Position numbers and translations under genes: made by a program | Source of the DNA: Robiginitomaculum sp. | GTDB taxonomy: Bacteria > Pseudomonadota > Alphaproteobacteria > Caulobacterales > Maricaulaceae | Reading direction: 5' to 3' | Assembly (NCBI GenBank): GCA_015485335.1 | Contig: WFTT01000118.1 | Span: 1-64,000 of the forward strand | Length of the DNA stretch: 64,000 nucleotides | The notes under the pieces: model-generated | Databases searched by the model: none | What the model was told of the DNA's origin: nothing | The model's input: the letters and a program-made list of their open reading frames with translations, nothing else | Shown: positions 34,114-43,284 of the stretch, piece after piece | Layout: each line of letters begins with the position of its first letter | How positions within the stretch are numbered: the first letter of the stretch is position 1

Positions 34114-35832
34114 ATGATTGATGAGTCGATTCTCAAAAAGCCAATACGGCGCATTCCCGCGGGTGCCCTGACCATGCCCTTATTGTGGCTTGGTGGGGTG
34201 CTGGTTTGTACTGTTATTGCCCTGTTTTTGAACAATGCCGTAGTGCGGCCAGTCATTCTGACCATTGCCCTGATCGGGGCCATGCCGGCAATGCTGGGGC
34301 TGATTGTCAGCCCGTTTCTGGATGAAGACTGGGCACAGGCGCTGGTTGTTCTTGCCTGGACAGCGATGGCCGGGCTGGCCGTGGCGGCTGTGGGCAGTAT
34401 GTCGACACCCTTTGTGGTTCTGTTTGTGATGCCGGTGGTGGCCGCACACAGTCTGGGGGGGGCGCGCCTGACCATGGAGGCTTCGGCCCTGACCATGTTG
34501 GCGGTGGCGTTGCTGGTGGCGATGGAAACCGGGGGGCTGTTATCCTCGACCCTGGTCAGTGCCCAGCCGGTCGGCCTGATCGGACCGTTAAGTGTTATTC
34601 TGACCCTGATTGCGTCTTCCAGTGCACTTGTGGTGCGTCGCCAGGGGGGCTGGGATGCCCATTCTGCACGTTTGCGCCTGTTACGATTTGCCCACGAACC
34701 GGTGGTTTGTCTGGATGCGCGCGGGCGCAATATGGCCGCGTCCCCCCAGGCCCGGCGTCTTTTGGGCGGTGCCAGACGGTTAGGCAGTGTGCTCAGCGCC
34801 GCGCATCGGGATCGTTTTTCGGCGGCGCTGACCCGGGTTTTGCGTTCCGGCAAAGGCGAGATGGTCGAGGTTGAAGTGCCCGGGCGCGGCGATGAGCCGG
34901 CGCGCCGTTTTGAACTGAAACTGGCACGCGAAGGCGAACGGGCGTTAATGGTCTATATGCATGACATTACCCGACATGCCGAACGCGAAGAGCAATTGGT
35001 GGCCGAGCGCGATGAGGCGCTGAGCGCCGCGCGGCAGAAATCACAATTCCTGGCCGGGATCAGCCATGAACTACGCACGCCGTTGAATGCCATTATTGGG
35101 TTTTCCGACATGATGAAGGCCCGTTTGTTTGGGCCTTTGCCGGCAAAATACGCCGAATACGCCGATCTGATCTATGACAGTGGTCGCCATCTGGTGGATC
35201 TGGTTGGTGATGTTCTGGACATGTCCAAGATCGAGGCCAATCATTACACCCTGAACAAAACCGCCTTTGATGCCCGCGATGTCGTCAGCTCCAGCGTAAA
35301 ACTGATGGAGTTGAGCGCCGAAGAGGCCGGAGTGACCTTGAGAACCCAATTGCCAAACGGGGTAGTGCCGGTCAGCGCCGATCGCAAGGCCTTGCGGCAA
35401 ATCCTGTTTAACCTCCTCTCCAATGGTATAAAATTCACCCCTGCAGGCGGAACGGTGACCATCAAGCTCAGCACCCAGGGCAATGATATCTTGCTGGGGA
35501 TTAGTGATGACGGCGTCGGTATGAGCGCCGAAGATGCGGCGCGCGTGGGTACGCCCTATCAACAGGCCGACAGCGCCCAGGTTACCGATGCCCGTGGCAC
35601 CGGTCTTGGCATGGCGCTGGTCAAATCGCTGGCGGAATTGCATGGCGGGGCGATGACAGTGCAAAGCGAATTGGGGGTCGGCACCAATGTCTGTGTGCGT
35701 CTGCCGGTTCTGGACAGTCAGGCCATGGGCTTGGGCGAGCTGACCCATTTCGATGTGCGCGATCATATTCGCCGCGCCCAGAATGCTAGCGAGGAAATCG
35801 CCAAAACCGCTAAAAAAATCGCCAATGGCTAA
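34114..35832 (+). CDS. Membrane sensor histidine kinase, DivJ/PleC-like
   Basis: A 572-residue kinase. Residues about 20-175 hold six hydrophobic segments with short loops, so there is no large periplasmic sensor. A PAS-like region lies at about 185-285 (EPVVCLDARGRNMAASPQAR). The dimerisation domain has H318 in FLAGISHELRTPLNAIIGFS, followed by ARLFGPLPAKYAEYADLIYD, wording close to DivJ and PleC of Caulobacter. The ATPase has the N box around N437 (LLSNGIKFTP), DDGVGM (465-470) and GTGLGMALVK. It could act on a DivK-type regulator in polar differentiation, but no response regulator is nearby. Its stop overlaps the GST start. Confidence 0.88.
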   Translation: MIDESILKKPIRRIPAGALTMPLLWLGGVLVCTVIALFLNNAVVRPVILTIALIGAMPAMLGLIVSPFLDEDWAQALVVLAWTAMAGLAVAAVGSMSTPFVVLFVMPVVAAHSLGGARLTMEASALTMLAVALLVAMETGGLLSSTLVSAQPVGLIGPLSVILTLIASSSALVVRRQGGWDAHSARLRLLRFAHEPVVCLDARGRNMAASPQARRLLGGARRLGSVLSAAHRDRFSAALTRVLRSGKGEMVEVEVPGRGDEPARRFELKLAREGERALMVYMHDITRHAEREEQLVAERDEALSAARQKSQFLAGISHELRTPLNAIIGFSDMMKARLFGPLPAKYAEYADLIYDSGRHLVDLVGDVLDMSKIEANHYTLNKTAFDARDVVSSSVKLMELSAEEAGVTLRTQLPNGVVPVSADRKALRQILFNLLSNGIKFTPAGGTVTIKLSTQGNDILLGISDDGVGMSAEDAARVGTPYQQADSAQVTDARGTGLGMALVKSLAELHGGAMTVQSELGVGTNVCVRLPVLDSQAMGLGELTHFDVRDHIRRAQNASEEIAKTAKKIANG

Positions 35833-36473
35833 TGACCATCCCGACGCTTTATATCGGCAATAAGAACTATTCCTCATGGTCCATGCGTCCATGGCTGGTG
35901 CTGCGCAAGGCGCAATTGCCTTTTGAAGAAACCCTGATCCCGCTTTATCAGGAAGGCACCAAAGAAAAACTGTTGGCGTTATCGCCCGCCGGCACGGTGC
36001 CGGTTTTGCAGGTTCAGGGCGAAATGATTCCGGACAGTCTGGCGATCTGTGAGTGGGCGGCCAAATGTGTGCCCAATTTATGGCCCAAAGACCCGGTAAA
36101 TCGGGAGCGCGCCCGCGCCCTGTGCAAACAGATGCAGGACGATTTTGGGGTGTTGCGTAACACTGCCCATATGAATTTACGTCGGCGCACTACAACGGCC
36201 ATGCCCCAGGACTGTCTGGATGAGGCGGCGCGCCTGGTCGCCATTTTCGAAGACTTGCTGGGTGCCCATGAGGGGCCGTTTTTGTTTGATGACTGGTCCA
36301 TCGCCGATGCCTTTGCCACGCCCTATGCCAGCCGGTTCAATACCTATGGCATGGCATGCGACCTGAAAGTAGACACCTATTTCAGCGAGTTGTTGGCTGA
36401 TGAAGATTATCTGGATTGGGAAATGGCGGCCATGAATGAGCCCTGGACCATTGATATGGTGGATACGGTCTAG
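35832..36473 (+). CDS. Glutathione S-transferase family protein
   Basis: A 213-residue GST-fold protein. The N-terminal thioredoxin-like domain opens with LYIGNKNYSSWSMRPWLVLR, where Ser takes the usual catalytic place, and has the glutathione-site turn AGTVPVLQVQ with PDSLAICEW. The helical domain contains FLFDDWSIADAFATP, the N-capping box of GSTs. Substrate unknown. The ATG overlaps the kinase stop as TAATG (35830-35834), so the two are translationally coupled. Confidence 0.92.
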   Translation: MTIPTLYIGNKNYSSWSMRPWLVLRKAQLPFEETLIPLYQEGTKEKLLALSPAGTVPVLQVQGEMIPDSLAICEWAAKCVPNLWPKDPVNRERARALCKQMQDDFGVLRNTAHMNLRRRTTTAMPQDCLDEAARLVAIFEDLLGAHEGPFLFDDWSIADAFATPYASRFNTYGMACDLKVDTYFSELLADEDYLDWEMAAMNEPWTIDMVDTV

Positions 36474-36484
36474 GGAATGTTCTT

Positions 36485-36655
36485 TGCGCCCTTCGAGGGC
36501 GCTCCGCGTCACCTCAGGGTGAGGCATGAATTAAATATAAACCACCTCATCCTGAGGTGCGAACCCCGGACTTGATCCGGGGGAGCCTCGAAGGAGCCTT
36601 TTGTGCCGCCCAATGGATCCTCCGGTCAAGCCGGAGGATGACGAAGGGGGGAAGG
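36485..36655. repeat. Cluster of REP-like palindromes
   Basis: Three adjoining inverted repeats fill the gap between the GST and moxR genes: cacctcagggtgaggc (from 36510), cacctcatcctgaggtg (36543-36559) with gagcctcgaagg downstream, and gatcctccggtcaagccgga with its following ggatg (36616-36640); cccggacttgatccggg lies between. These are typical dispersed extragenic elements of Alphaproteobacteria. They may also serve as the transcript end for both convergent genes. Confidence 0.85.
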
Positions 36656-36675
36656 TTATTCGCCCCTAATCATGC

Positions 36676-37518
36676 CTACCCATCTCGCCGTGCCATGAAG
36701 GCCAGGCGTTCAAAAAGCTGTACGTCCTGTTCGTTTTTCAGCAAAGCCCCATGCAGCGGTGGGATCAGTTTGCGTGGATCGCGCTCGCGCAGGGTCATGG
36801 CGTCAATATCTTCGGCCATGAGCAGTTTCAGCCAGTCCAGCAGCTCAGAGGTTGAGGGCTTTTTCTTCAACCCCGGGGCCTTGCGGATGTCATAAAAGAT
36901 TTTCAGGGCTTCGGCGACCAGGCGCTTTTTTATGCCGGGAAAATGCACATCCACAATGGCCTGCATGGTTTCGTCATCGGGAAAGCGGATAAAGTGGAAA
37001 AAACAACGGCGCAAAAAGGCATCGGGCAGTTCTTTTTCATTGTTCGAGGTGATGATGATAATCGGCCGATTTTTGGCACTGATCATTTCGCCGGTCTCGT
37101 AGACGTGAAACTCCATACGATCCAGCTCTTGCAACAGATCATTGGGAAATTCGATATCGGCCTTGTCCACTTCATCAATCAACAGAACCGGCCGTTTTTC
37201 CGAGGTAAAAGCCTCCCACAGTTTACCCTTGCGGATATAGTTTTTGACATCTTCAACGCGTGGGTCGCCAAGCTGGCTGTCGCGCAGGCGGGCCACGGCG
37301 TCATATTCATAAAGTCCCTGATGGGCCTTGGTGGTGGATTTGATATGCCATTCAATCAGGGGAGCATCCAGCGCTTTGGCAACCTCAATGGCCAGCATGG
37401 TTTTGCCGGTGCCTGGTTCACCCTTGATCAGCAGAGGGCGTTCCAGGGTGATGGCGGCATTCACCGCCACAGAGAGATCATCAGTGGAAACGTAGTTTTC
37501 GGTACCTTCAAAACGCAT
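36676..37518 (-). CDS. MoxR family AAA+ ATPase
   Basis: A 280-residue ATPase of the MoxR group, which act as chaperones, often for metal insertion or with von Willebrand factor A partners. Walker A is GEPGTGKT (33-40), Walker B LLIDEVDKAD (112-121), sensor 1 in IIIITSNNEKELPDAFLRRC. The start MRFEGTENYV matches the group. The usual VWA-domain partner gene is absent; the neighbours are the REP cluster and flmG. The frame upstream of 37518 is not needed. Confidence 0.92.
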   Translation of the reverse strand: MRFEGTENYVSTDDLSVAVNAAITLERPLLIKGEPGTGKTMLAIEVAKALDAPLIEWHIKSTTKAHQGLYEYDAVARLRDSQLGDPRVEDVKNYIRKGKLWEAFTSEKRPVLLIDEVDKADIEFPNDLLQELDRMEFHVYETGEMISAKNRPIIIITSNNEKELPDAFLRRCFFHFIRFPDDETMQAIVDVHFPGIKKRLVAEALKIFYDIRKAPGLKKKPSTSELLDWLKLLMAEDIDAMTLRERDPRKLIPPLHGALLKNEQDVQLFERLAFMARRDG

Positions 37519-37596
37519 AGACTTGTCCTCTTTTTTGTAAAAGAGGTATCGCCCCGATCCCGAACGGGCAAGCGTCAATTGCGTCTATTTGGCCTG

Positions 37597-39363
37597 TCAG
37601 GCCGCTTTTTTGGCCCGGGTTTCCTCGGCCAGGGCGTCGGCCACCCGTTTCATGGTTTCATCCCAGGCCCCAAACTGTTTGGGGGAAAACACCCGCGCCG
37701 TAGGATACCACGGAATGGTGCCGGTGGAATGCAGTGGCCAATGGTCAGGGCTGGCCAGAAACCATACCATGCCCCCATGGGCCGCGGATAAATTGGTCGA
37801 GGCATTCATCGGTCCGATGGTAATGTCCAGTGCCAGTCCGGCGGCGGCCACGCCGTCCAGATCGTCTTTCAGATCCAGATCTGGTAATTCATGAATGGTC
37901 ACGCCCAGTTCTTTTTGGGCTTGGGCTATTTCTTCGGCGCAATCGCCATATTGCATACTGACAAATACCGTGCCCGGGGTTTGTAAAATGGGTTTCCAGG
38001 CCTCAAACGGGCTGAAGTATTTGGAACGATTGGCGTTCATCACCATAGATTTCCAACACAGGCCGACCTTTGGACCCGCGGGCAGGGCGGCCACGGCCTC
38101 CTGCATGGCTTTGACCTTTTTGGGGTCAGGCACCAGATAGCCTTTATGGTCCGGAAAGTCGGCGATGCTCTTGCGATGGGCCGCCACGGCATTACCCATG
38201 GGGACATAATAGTCATAGTCCGACCATTCTTTGATATCCGGGATGACGCGGATTTGCCGACCTTCGCGATTGACTGTTAAGTGTCGCACCAGGGTCTGGG
38301 GGGCATAGGTGCGCTCAACCACGGGCATCAGGCGACGCTCGACGGCGAAATCCACCCGACCTTTTGGCCCCACCGCATCGATAAAATCCTGGGCCGCATT
38401 CATATAGAGCACTTCATCACCCAGGCCCTGTTCGCCCATCAGAAGGACATGCTTGCCGGTGATATCTTCGTCGCCATCCCAGCGCGGGGCATCAATGATG
38501 CTGAGCATGTTGACCACCCCATTGGGATCAAATCGCGCCATATGCGCCTTCCAACCTTCTTCGAGACGCCCAAGGGCCAGATAGGCCTGGGAAAGGCCAT
38601 ACTCTATGGTCGAGCGATCTTCGGGACTGGTGGTCATGGCCAGGGCCTTTTCTCCGGCCTCGGCGGCGCGGGCGCGATCCCCGGCCAGGCCCGCTGCATA
38701 GGCCGTATTGTGCCAGATCCGGGCGCTTTGGGGGTCCAGTCGCAGGGCCTCATCATAAAAGGTGAGCGCTTGCTCTGGCTGGCCCGATTCCAGCAAGACC
38801 GTCGCCAGCGCATTCCACAACATGGCGTGATCCTGGTGCCCATAAATGGCGGCCCGGATCAGTTCGACCGCTTCGTCAAACCGGCCCAGATCCCGCAAGA
38901 CCCCGCCCAGATTGATAACTCCATTGGGATTGCCCGGTTGAAGTTCCAAAAACAATTGCAGGAATTTTTCGGCTGCTGGCAACATGTCCAGCTTCCAGGC
39001 CACCAGTGCCAGATTTTGATAAACCTCGCCGTCCGTAGGGTCCAGCCGCCAGGCGCGTTCGTAAAATTCCAGTGATTTGGATAAATGTCCCAGTTTTTCC
39101 AGGGCAATGGCCATAACATGATTGGCCAGCGAGAAGCCTTCATCTATATCCAGCGCCCGCATGGCCAGTTTGGCAGCGCCACTATAATCATGAATATCAA
39201 TCAGCTTTTTGGCGCGGCGCAGGATCGGGACACATTTCTTGTTTGTTTTGCTTGTGCTGAGGGTTTTGATCTCCGGCAGGCTGGCCCCGCCTACGGCGCC
39301 CTGAATTTCCCTTTTTTGCTCTTCCGGACCCTGTTCAAGTATGGATTGAAACGCATTCGTCAC
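37597..39363 (-). CDS. flmG: FlmG-like TPR glycosyltransferase (flagellin modification)
   Basis: A 588-residue protein with N-terminal tetratricopeptide repeats (about 40-280: LANHVMAIALEKLGHLSKSL, VYQNLALVAWKLDMLPAAEK, MLWNALATVLLESGQPEQAL) and a C-terminal GT-B-like domain (about 310-580: LLMGEQGLGDEVLYM, GPKVGLCWKSMVMNANRSKY, GPMNASTNLSAAHGGMVWFL). This is the plan of Caulobacter FlmG, in which the TPR part binds flagellins and the GT part adds pseudaminic acid. Divergent from flbT and close to three flagellin genes and sugar genes, which supports the same role. I start at GTG 39363, which has AAGAGG about 7 nt upstream; the longer frame begins with TTG. Confidence 0.85.
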   Translation of the reverse strand: MTNAFQSILEQGPEEQKREIQGAVGGASLPEIKTLSTSKTNKKCVPILRRAKKLIDIHDYSGAAKLAMRALDIDEGFSLANHVMAIALEKLGHLSKSLEFYERAWRLDPTDGEVYQNLALVAWKLDMLPAAEKFLQLFLELQPGNPNGVINLGGVLRDLGRFDEAVELIRAAIYGHQDHAMLWNALATVLLESGQPEQALTFYDEALRLDPQSARIWHNTAYAAGLAGDRARAAEAGEKALAMTTSPEDRSTIEYGLSQAYLALGRLEEGWKAHMARFDPNGVVNMLSIIDAPRWDGDEDITGKHVLLMGEQGLGDEVLYMNAAQDFIDAVGPKGRVDFAVERRLMPVVERTYAPQTLVRHLTVNREGRQIRVIPDIKEWSDYDYYVPMGNAVAAHRKSIADFPDHKGYLVPDPKKVKAMQEAVAALPAGPKVGLCWKSMVMNANRSKYFSPFEAWKPILQTPGTVFVSMQYGDCAEEIAQAQKELGVTIHELPDLDLKDDLDGVAAAGLALDITIGPMNASTNLSAAHGGMVWFLASPDHWPLHSTGTIPWYPTARVFSPKQFGAWDETMKRVADALAEETRAKKAA

Positions 39364-39557
39364 CAGAAAACCTCTTTTGATTTGATCGTTCAAACCAAGA
39401 ATGGCCTGTGTCGATTAATGCTGTGCTAACGCAATCGCGGATAATGCAGGGCTTCGTTAACCAATCCACTTTAGGATTCGTTTAGCTATTTCGTTAATGC
39501 TGTGCCTCTTCCGGCTGTGTTAAGCCAGGGATGAGGAGTAAAGTGGAGCCAAGGCCT

Positions 39558-39983
39558 ATGCCTTTGAAATTATCGCTGAAACCTGGAGAACGCTTTGTCT
39601 TGAACGGGGCCGTCCTGCAAAACGGCGACCGGCGATCCAATCTGGTTCTGCAAAATCACGCGGCAATCCTGCGTGAAAAAGATATTATGCACGAAAGTGA
39701 AGTGACCACGCCGGCGCGGCGGGTCTATTTCCCAGTCATGCTGATGTACCTCGACCCTGATAACAGTGAAGCAAATTATGATGAGTTTGTGCTGCGTATG
39801 ACAGATTTCATGGGAGCGGTAAGCAACCCGGAAATGCTGACACAATGCGTGGCGATAAGCCGGGATGTAATGGCGGGTGAGTACTACAAGGCGCTCAATA
39901 AGTGCCGCAGTCTCATGGAATACGAAGAGGGAAGGTTGGCGTATGTCACTGAACGCATATCAACAGGCGGCCGCGCGGGCTGA
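39558..39983 (+). CDS. flbT: Flagellar biosynthesis repressor FlbT
   Basis: A 141-residue post-transcriptional regulator of flagellin synthesis; in Caulobacter it binds flagellin mRNA leaders and lowers their stability until hook assembly is complete. The N-terminus MPLKLSLKPGERFVLNGAVL and the later REKDIMHESEVTTPARRVYF are nearly diagnostic. An in-frame GTG lies upstream but the ATG fits the family. FlaF starts inside its last 41 nt. Confidence 0.95.
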   Translation: MPLKLSLKPGERFVLNGAVLQNGDRRSNLVLQNHAAILREKDIMHESEVTTPARRVYFPVMLMYLDPDNSEANYDEFVLRMTDFMGAVSNPEMLTQCVAISRDVMAGEYYKALNKCRSLMEYEEGRLAYVTERISTGGRAG

Positions 39984-40344
39984 AGATCCGCGAGAAACCG
40001 AATATCGCCTGTTCGGAATGGTGGTTCGTGCCTTGATGGAAGTCAAAGGGTATGACCGCACAAATCTGGGCGCTCTATCTTCTGTAATCGACTGGAATAA
40101 ACGTATCTGGGCAGCCCTGGCACAGGATTGTGCGGATGATCGTAATGGTCACAGTGAGGCTTTGCGCGCCGGTATTATTTCCCTGGCCATGTTCGTAGAG
40201 CGCTATTCGGTTCAGGTCATTCGTGAGGGGGCGGACGTGGATCCCCTGATTGATATAAACCGCACCGTCATGCAGGGCTTGGTGCCCGCCAGATCCACGG
40301 CGAACCAACCCAATCCGGCCGCCGGTCTGGCCGCGACGGGATAA
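39943..40344 (+). CDS. flaF: Flagellar biosynthesis regulator FlaF
   Basis: A 133-residue helical protein required for flagellin translation or secretion and antagonistic to FlbT in Caulobacter. The start MSLNAYQQAAARAEDPRETE is typical and has GGAAGG upstream; YRLFGMVVRALMEV and WAALAQDCADD further match. Overlap with flbT by 41 nt implies a shared mRNA. A hairpin follows the stop. Confidence 0.94.
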   Translation: MSLNAYQQAAARAEDPRETEYRLFGMVVRALMEVKGYDRTNLGALSSVIDWNKRIWAALAQDCADDRNGHSEALRAGIISLAMFVERYSVQVIREGADVDPLIDINRTVMQGLVPARSTANQPNPAAGLAATG

Positions 40345-40381
40345 CATTTTCTGGGCTGGGCCCACTCCATAAATGATGACT

Positions 40382-40436
40382 ACGCCCGGTAAGCAAGTCT
40401 TGCCGGGCGTGGTCGTATGTGCCCGGTCTTTTTTTC
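40382..40436 (+). terminator. Hairpin and T-run after flaF
   Basis: A 12-bp stem with one wobble (acgcccggtaag / cttgccgggcgt) at 40382-40410, then after 18 nt a run of eight T (40429-40436). The distance between stem and T-run is unusual, so termination efficiency is uncertain. Confidence 0.5.
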
Positions 40437-40525
40437 CACATTGCCATACCATCGAAGTATGACAAATAATGACCGGAATACATCAATAAAAACAATAAAA
40501 TAGCAGAGTCCTAAGAAAGGGTCTC

Positions 40526-40541
40526 TTGGCACATCCATTGC
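40526..40541 (+). promoter_or_regulatory. Sigma-54 promoter of flagellin gene 1
   Basis: TTGGCAC-atcca-TTGC, an exact match to the sigma-54 consensus with GG (-24) and GC (-12) separated by 10 nt. It lies 72 nt upstream of the flagellin start, leaving a leader of about 60 nt. Flagellin genes are classical sigma-54 late flagellar targets. Confidence 0.92.
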
Positions 40542-40613
40542 GAGGGGATGGCCAGACAAGAAAGTCTATAGGCCAAAACGGCTGATCCCCTTACAGAATG
40601 GAAGGACCCCAAA

Positions 40614-41441
40614 ATGACAATATCTGTCAATAGCAATACAGGTGCGCTCGTCGCCCTGCAAAACTTGAATGCAACCAACAGGCAACTTGAAAGCGTGCAA
40701 AATCGTATCAGTACAGGTCTGAAAGTCTCGAGCGCCAAGGACAATGGCGGAGCCTTTGCCATTGCGCAAAAGCTGAGAGCTGATGTGCGTGGCCTTAATG
40801 TGGTTGAACAGTCATTAAGCCGGGTCGGATCGCTTGTAGATGTGGCTTCGGCGGCAGGACAGGCTATTTCTGACCTGCTGGTTGACTTGAAGGAAAAAGC
40901 ATTGGCGGCAACGGACACATCGCTTGATTCAACCTCGCGTACAGCCCTGAACGAAGACTTCAAGGCTTTGCGTGATCAGATCAAGACGATTGTGAACAAT
41001 GCCAACTTTAATGGCTCGAATTTGATCAATAACTCGACAAATTCGGTTCAGGCCCTTGCCAGTGCTTCTGGCTCAACAGCCATTACCGTACTTGATGAAG
41101 CTCTGCAGTTGAGCGGATCCATCGTGACCGTAACAACGACAGAGCAAATCAATACCATCACCAAGGCCAAGGCGGCGCTAACGGCGGTCAATGCTTCATT
41201 GACCAATGTGAATGCGGCGTTGGCACGTCTGGGTACCAAGTCGAAAGCTCTAGAGATTCAATCAAGATTTGTCACTAAGCTTTCTGATGCCCTGTCGGCG
41301 AGTATCGGTAATCTGGTGGATGCAGACCTGGCCAAGGAGAGTGCAAAATTGCAATCCTTGCAAGTCAAGCAACAGCTTGGCGTGCAGGCACTTTCTATCG
41401 CCAACAAAGCACCGCAAACCATATTGGGCTTCTTCCAGTAA
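40614..41441 (+). CDS. Flagellin (copy 1)
   Basis: A 275-residue flagellin made only of the conserved D0/D1 domains, as usual for Caulobacter-type FljK-like proteins. The N-terminal D0 begins MTISVNSNTGALVALQNLN, with ISTGLKVSSAKDNGGAFAIA, and the C-terminus ends QQLGVQALSIANKAPQTILG. No signal peptide: it is exported by the flagellar type III system. The central part is rich in Ser and Thr (for example ALASASGSTA), possible sites for O-glycosylation by the FlmG-like enzyme. GGAAGGA precedes the ATG. Own sigma-54 promoter and terminator. Very similar to copy 2. Confidence 0.97.
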   Translation: MTISVNSNTGALVALQNLNATNRQLESVQNRISTGLKVSSAKDNGGAFAIAQKLRADVRGLNVVEQSLSRVGSLVDVASAAGQAISDLLVDLKEKALAATDTSLDSTSRTALNEDFKALRDQIKTIVNNANFNGSNLINNSTNSVQALASASGSTAITVLDEALQLSGSIVTVTTTEQINTITKAKAALTAVNASLTNVNAALARLGTKSKALEIQSRFVTKLSDALSASIGNLVDADLAKESAKLQSLQVKQQLGVQALSIANKAPQTILGFFQ

Positions 41442-41456
41442 GCTCAGATGCATTCA

Positions 41457-41485
41457 AAGGGCCGCCTTGGGCGGCCCTTTTTTTT
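41457..41485 (+). terminator. Rho-independent terminator of flagellin gene 1
   Basis: Stem aagggccgcc / ggcggccctt with loop ttgg, followed by about eight T. It is a strong intrinsic terminator 15 bp after the stop. Confidence 0.95.
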
Positions 41486-41662
41486 GCGCTTTATTTACCA
41501 TAACGCTGGTGGATTTCTTCCGCTTGGGCAGAATTTACCGACCATATGAGAGCCAAAGCGGCAAGATCTGCCGTGTCAAAATGGCGCAAGTGTTTGAAAC
41601 TTGGTCCTAAGGCATTGTTTTCCTATGGCACTAGGCAAAAACCTCCTCTTTCCGTTTTCAAC

Positions 41663-41678
41663 TGGCGCAAGCTTTGCA
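41663..41678 (+). promoter_or_regulatory. Sigma-54 promoter of flagellin gene 2
   Basis: TGGCGC-aagct-TTGCA, with GG and GC separated by 10 nt as required; the -24 box has G where A is usual (TGGCGC versus TGGCAC). It lies 77 nt before the flagellin start. Confidence 0.82.
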
Positions 41679-41754
41679 CAGCGCATGGCGGGTCAAAGAC
41701 CCCGGCTGTGCAAAATGCGCAGCGTGAATAGCCAGAATGGAAAGGAACCAAGAA

Positions 41755-42579
41755 ATGGCTTCTGTAAATACCAATTCGGGCGCGCTCGTCGCCCTTCAAA
41801 ACCTCAATGCAACAACACGCTCTCTGGAAACTGTTCAACGCCGGATTAGTACCGGTTTGAAAGTTGGCAGCGCCAAAGACAATGGCGGTGCTTTTGCCAT
41901 CGCGCAAAAACTGCGTAGTGATGTTCGTGGTTTTGACGTTGTTAAAGAATCCCTAAGCCGGGTTGGCTCAGCCGTGGACGTTGCCGCGGCCGCTGGTCAG
42001 GCAATTTCAGATCTTCTGATTGATCTGAAAGAAAAAGCTTTGGCTGCCACAGATACATCTTTGGACAGCACGTCTCGTACCGCTTTGAACGAAGACTTCA
42101 AGGCTCTGCGCGATCAGATCAAAACGATCGTGAACAATGCCAGCTTTAATGGCACAAACCTGATCAACAACTCTACCAATTCAATTGCAGCCCTGGCCAA
42201 CTCAGATGGTTCGGCAGTAATTACGGTGTTGGATGAAGCCCTGCAACTCAGTGGTTCCATCGTGACGGTTACCACAACGGAAGCGGTGAACACCGTGACC
42301 AAAGCCAAAGCGGCGCTGACAGCCGTTAAGGCCTCACTGACCAATGTGAACGCTTCTCTGGCTCGTTTGGGTACGAAATCCAAGGCTCTGGAAATTCAGA
42401 GCAATTTCGTAACCAAGCTGTCTGATGCCTTGACCTCCTCTATCGGCAACCTGGTCGATGCGGATCTGGCCAAGGAAAGTGCGAACTTGCAGGCCTTGCA
42501 GGTCAAGCAGCAGCTTGGCGTACAGGCGCTTTCAATCGCCAACCAGGCTCCACAAACGATTCTCGGCTTCTTCCGGTAA
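41755..42579 (+). CDS. Flagellin (copy 2)
   Basis: A 274-residue D0/D1-only flagellin, tandem paralogue of copy 1: long stretches are identical, such as SLDSTSRTALNEDFKALRDQ in the middle. It starts MASVNTNSGALVALQNLN and ends SIANQAPQTILGFFR. The leader shares the motif cagaatggaa-aggaacc with copy 1's leader, just before the start codon. FlaG is encoded 135 bp downstream and may share its transcript. Confidence 0.97.
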   Translation: MASVNTNSGALVALQNLNATTRSLETVQRRISTGLKVGSAKDNGGAFAIAQKLRSDVRGFDVVKESLSRVGSAVDVAAAAGQAISDLLIDLKEKALAATDTSLDSTSRTALNEDFKALRDQIKTIVNNASFNGTNLINNSTNSIAALANSDGSAVITVLDEALQLSGSIVTVTTTEAVNTVTKAKAALTAVKASLTNVNASLARLGTKSKALEIQSNFVTKLSDALTSSIGNLVDADLAKESANLQALQVKQQLGVQALSIANQAPQTILGFFR

Positions 42580-42714
42580 TCATAACCTTTGGGGACGTCG
42601 GCGGAAGCAAGGGGTTCGCTTTCGCCGGCACTTCCTTCGTGCAGCCTGGTCAGAACGTACGCAAGATACGCTGGCCAGGCTTATCGCGAAGCATAATCCC
42701 TCGGTCAAAAAGAT

Positions 42715-43065
42715 ATGGCAAACGAGATACAAAAAATACCGTTTCTTGTTCCCCCGCCCGCCAGTCCTGGCAGTGGTGGTGGGTCCGCCACGGAATCACC
42801 CATACAGCAAGAACAAGATCCGCAGGCAGCGTCAAAAGACGTTGCCGATACGCTTTTATCAGCCAGACTTTCTGCGCCTCTACCGATAAACCGGGCCAAT
42901 ACACATCTGGTTATCGAAAAAGATGAATCCACAGGCAGTTTCGTCTATAAGAGTGTAGATCGGGAAACCGGTGAAATTATCAAGCAATACCCCCGTGAGG
43001 AAGTATTGCGGGCGATCGCCATCGCCAGTGATGCCGAAGGGCTGATCATCGATACCAAGGCTTGA
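42715..43065 (+). CDS. flaG: FlaG family flagellar protein
   Basis: A 116-residue protein. The first 60 residues are low-complexity and Pro/Ser/Gln-rich (PPPASPGSGGGSATESPIQQ). The rest matches FlaG: HLVIEKDESTGSFVYKSVDR then ETGEIIKQYPREEVLRAIA. FlaG proteins affect filament length in several bacteria. Located between flagellin genes 2 and 3, which supports the call. Confidence 0.88.
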   Translation: MANEIQKIPFLVPPPASPGSGGGSATESPIQQEQDPQAASKDVADTLLSARLSAPLPINRANTHLVIEKDESTGSFVYKSVDRETGEIIKQYPREEVLRAIAIASDAEGLIIDTKA

Positions 43066-43202
43066 ACTCAGCGCTTTGGCTACTCGGCAAAAGACGCCGA
43101 CCGGCACGACATGGCAACCTTATCATGGTTAATATTGCCGCCCCGGCAAAAACGCATAATCTCAATACATTGTAATATTTAAGAAAAACGCTCTCCATCG
43201 TG

Positions 43203-43218
43203 TTGGCACGAGTGTTGC
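43203..43218 (+). promoter_or_regulatory. Sigma-54 promoter of flagellin gene 3
   Basis: TTGGCAC-gagtg-TTGC, an exact consensus match with the 10-nt spacing between GG and GC, 66 nt upstream of the flagellin start. Confidence 0.92.
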
Positions 43219-43284
43219 TCTGTCTATGGCCAATGGGGCGGGTCTTGCCGCCTGGTACGTAAACTTTGTGCGTCGGAGCATATA

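Noticed and set aside
34077..34853. Long antisense frame (258 codons) opposite the histidine kinase
   Set aside because: It is rich in Arg, Thr and Ala as antisense frames of GC-rich genes are, and the opposite strand has a well-conserved kinase.
41625..41640. Additional sigma-54 site (TGGCAC at about 41,626) before flagellin 2
   Set aside because: No TTGC at the required distance; the element at 41,663 has correct spacing.
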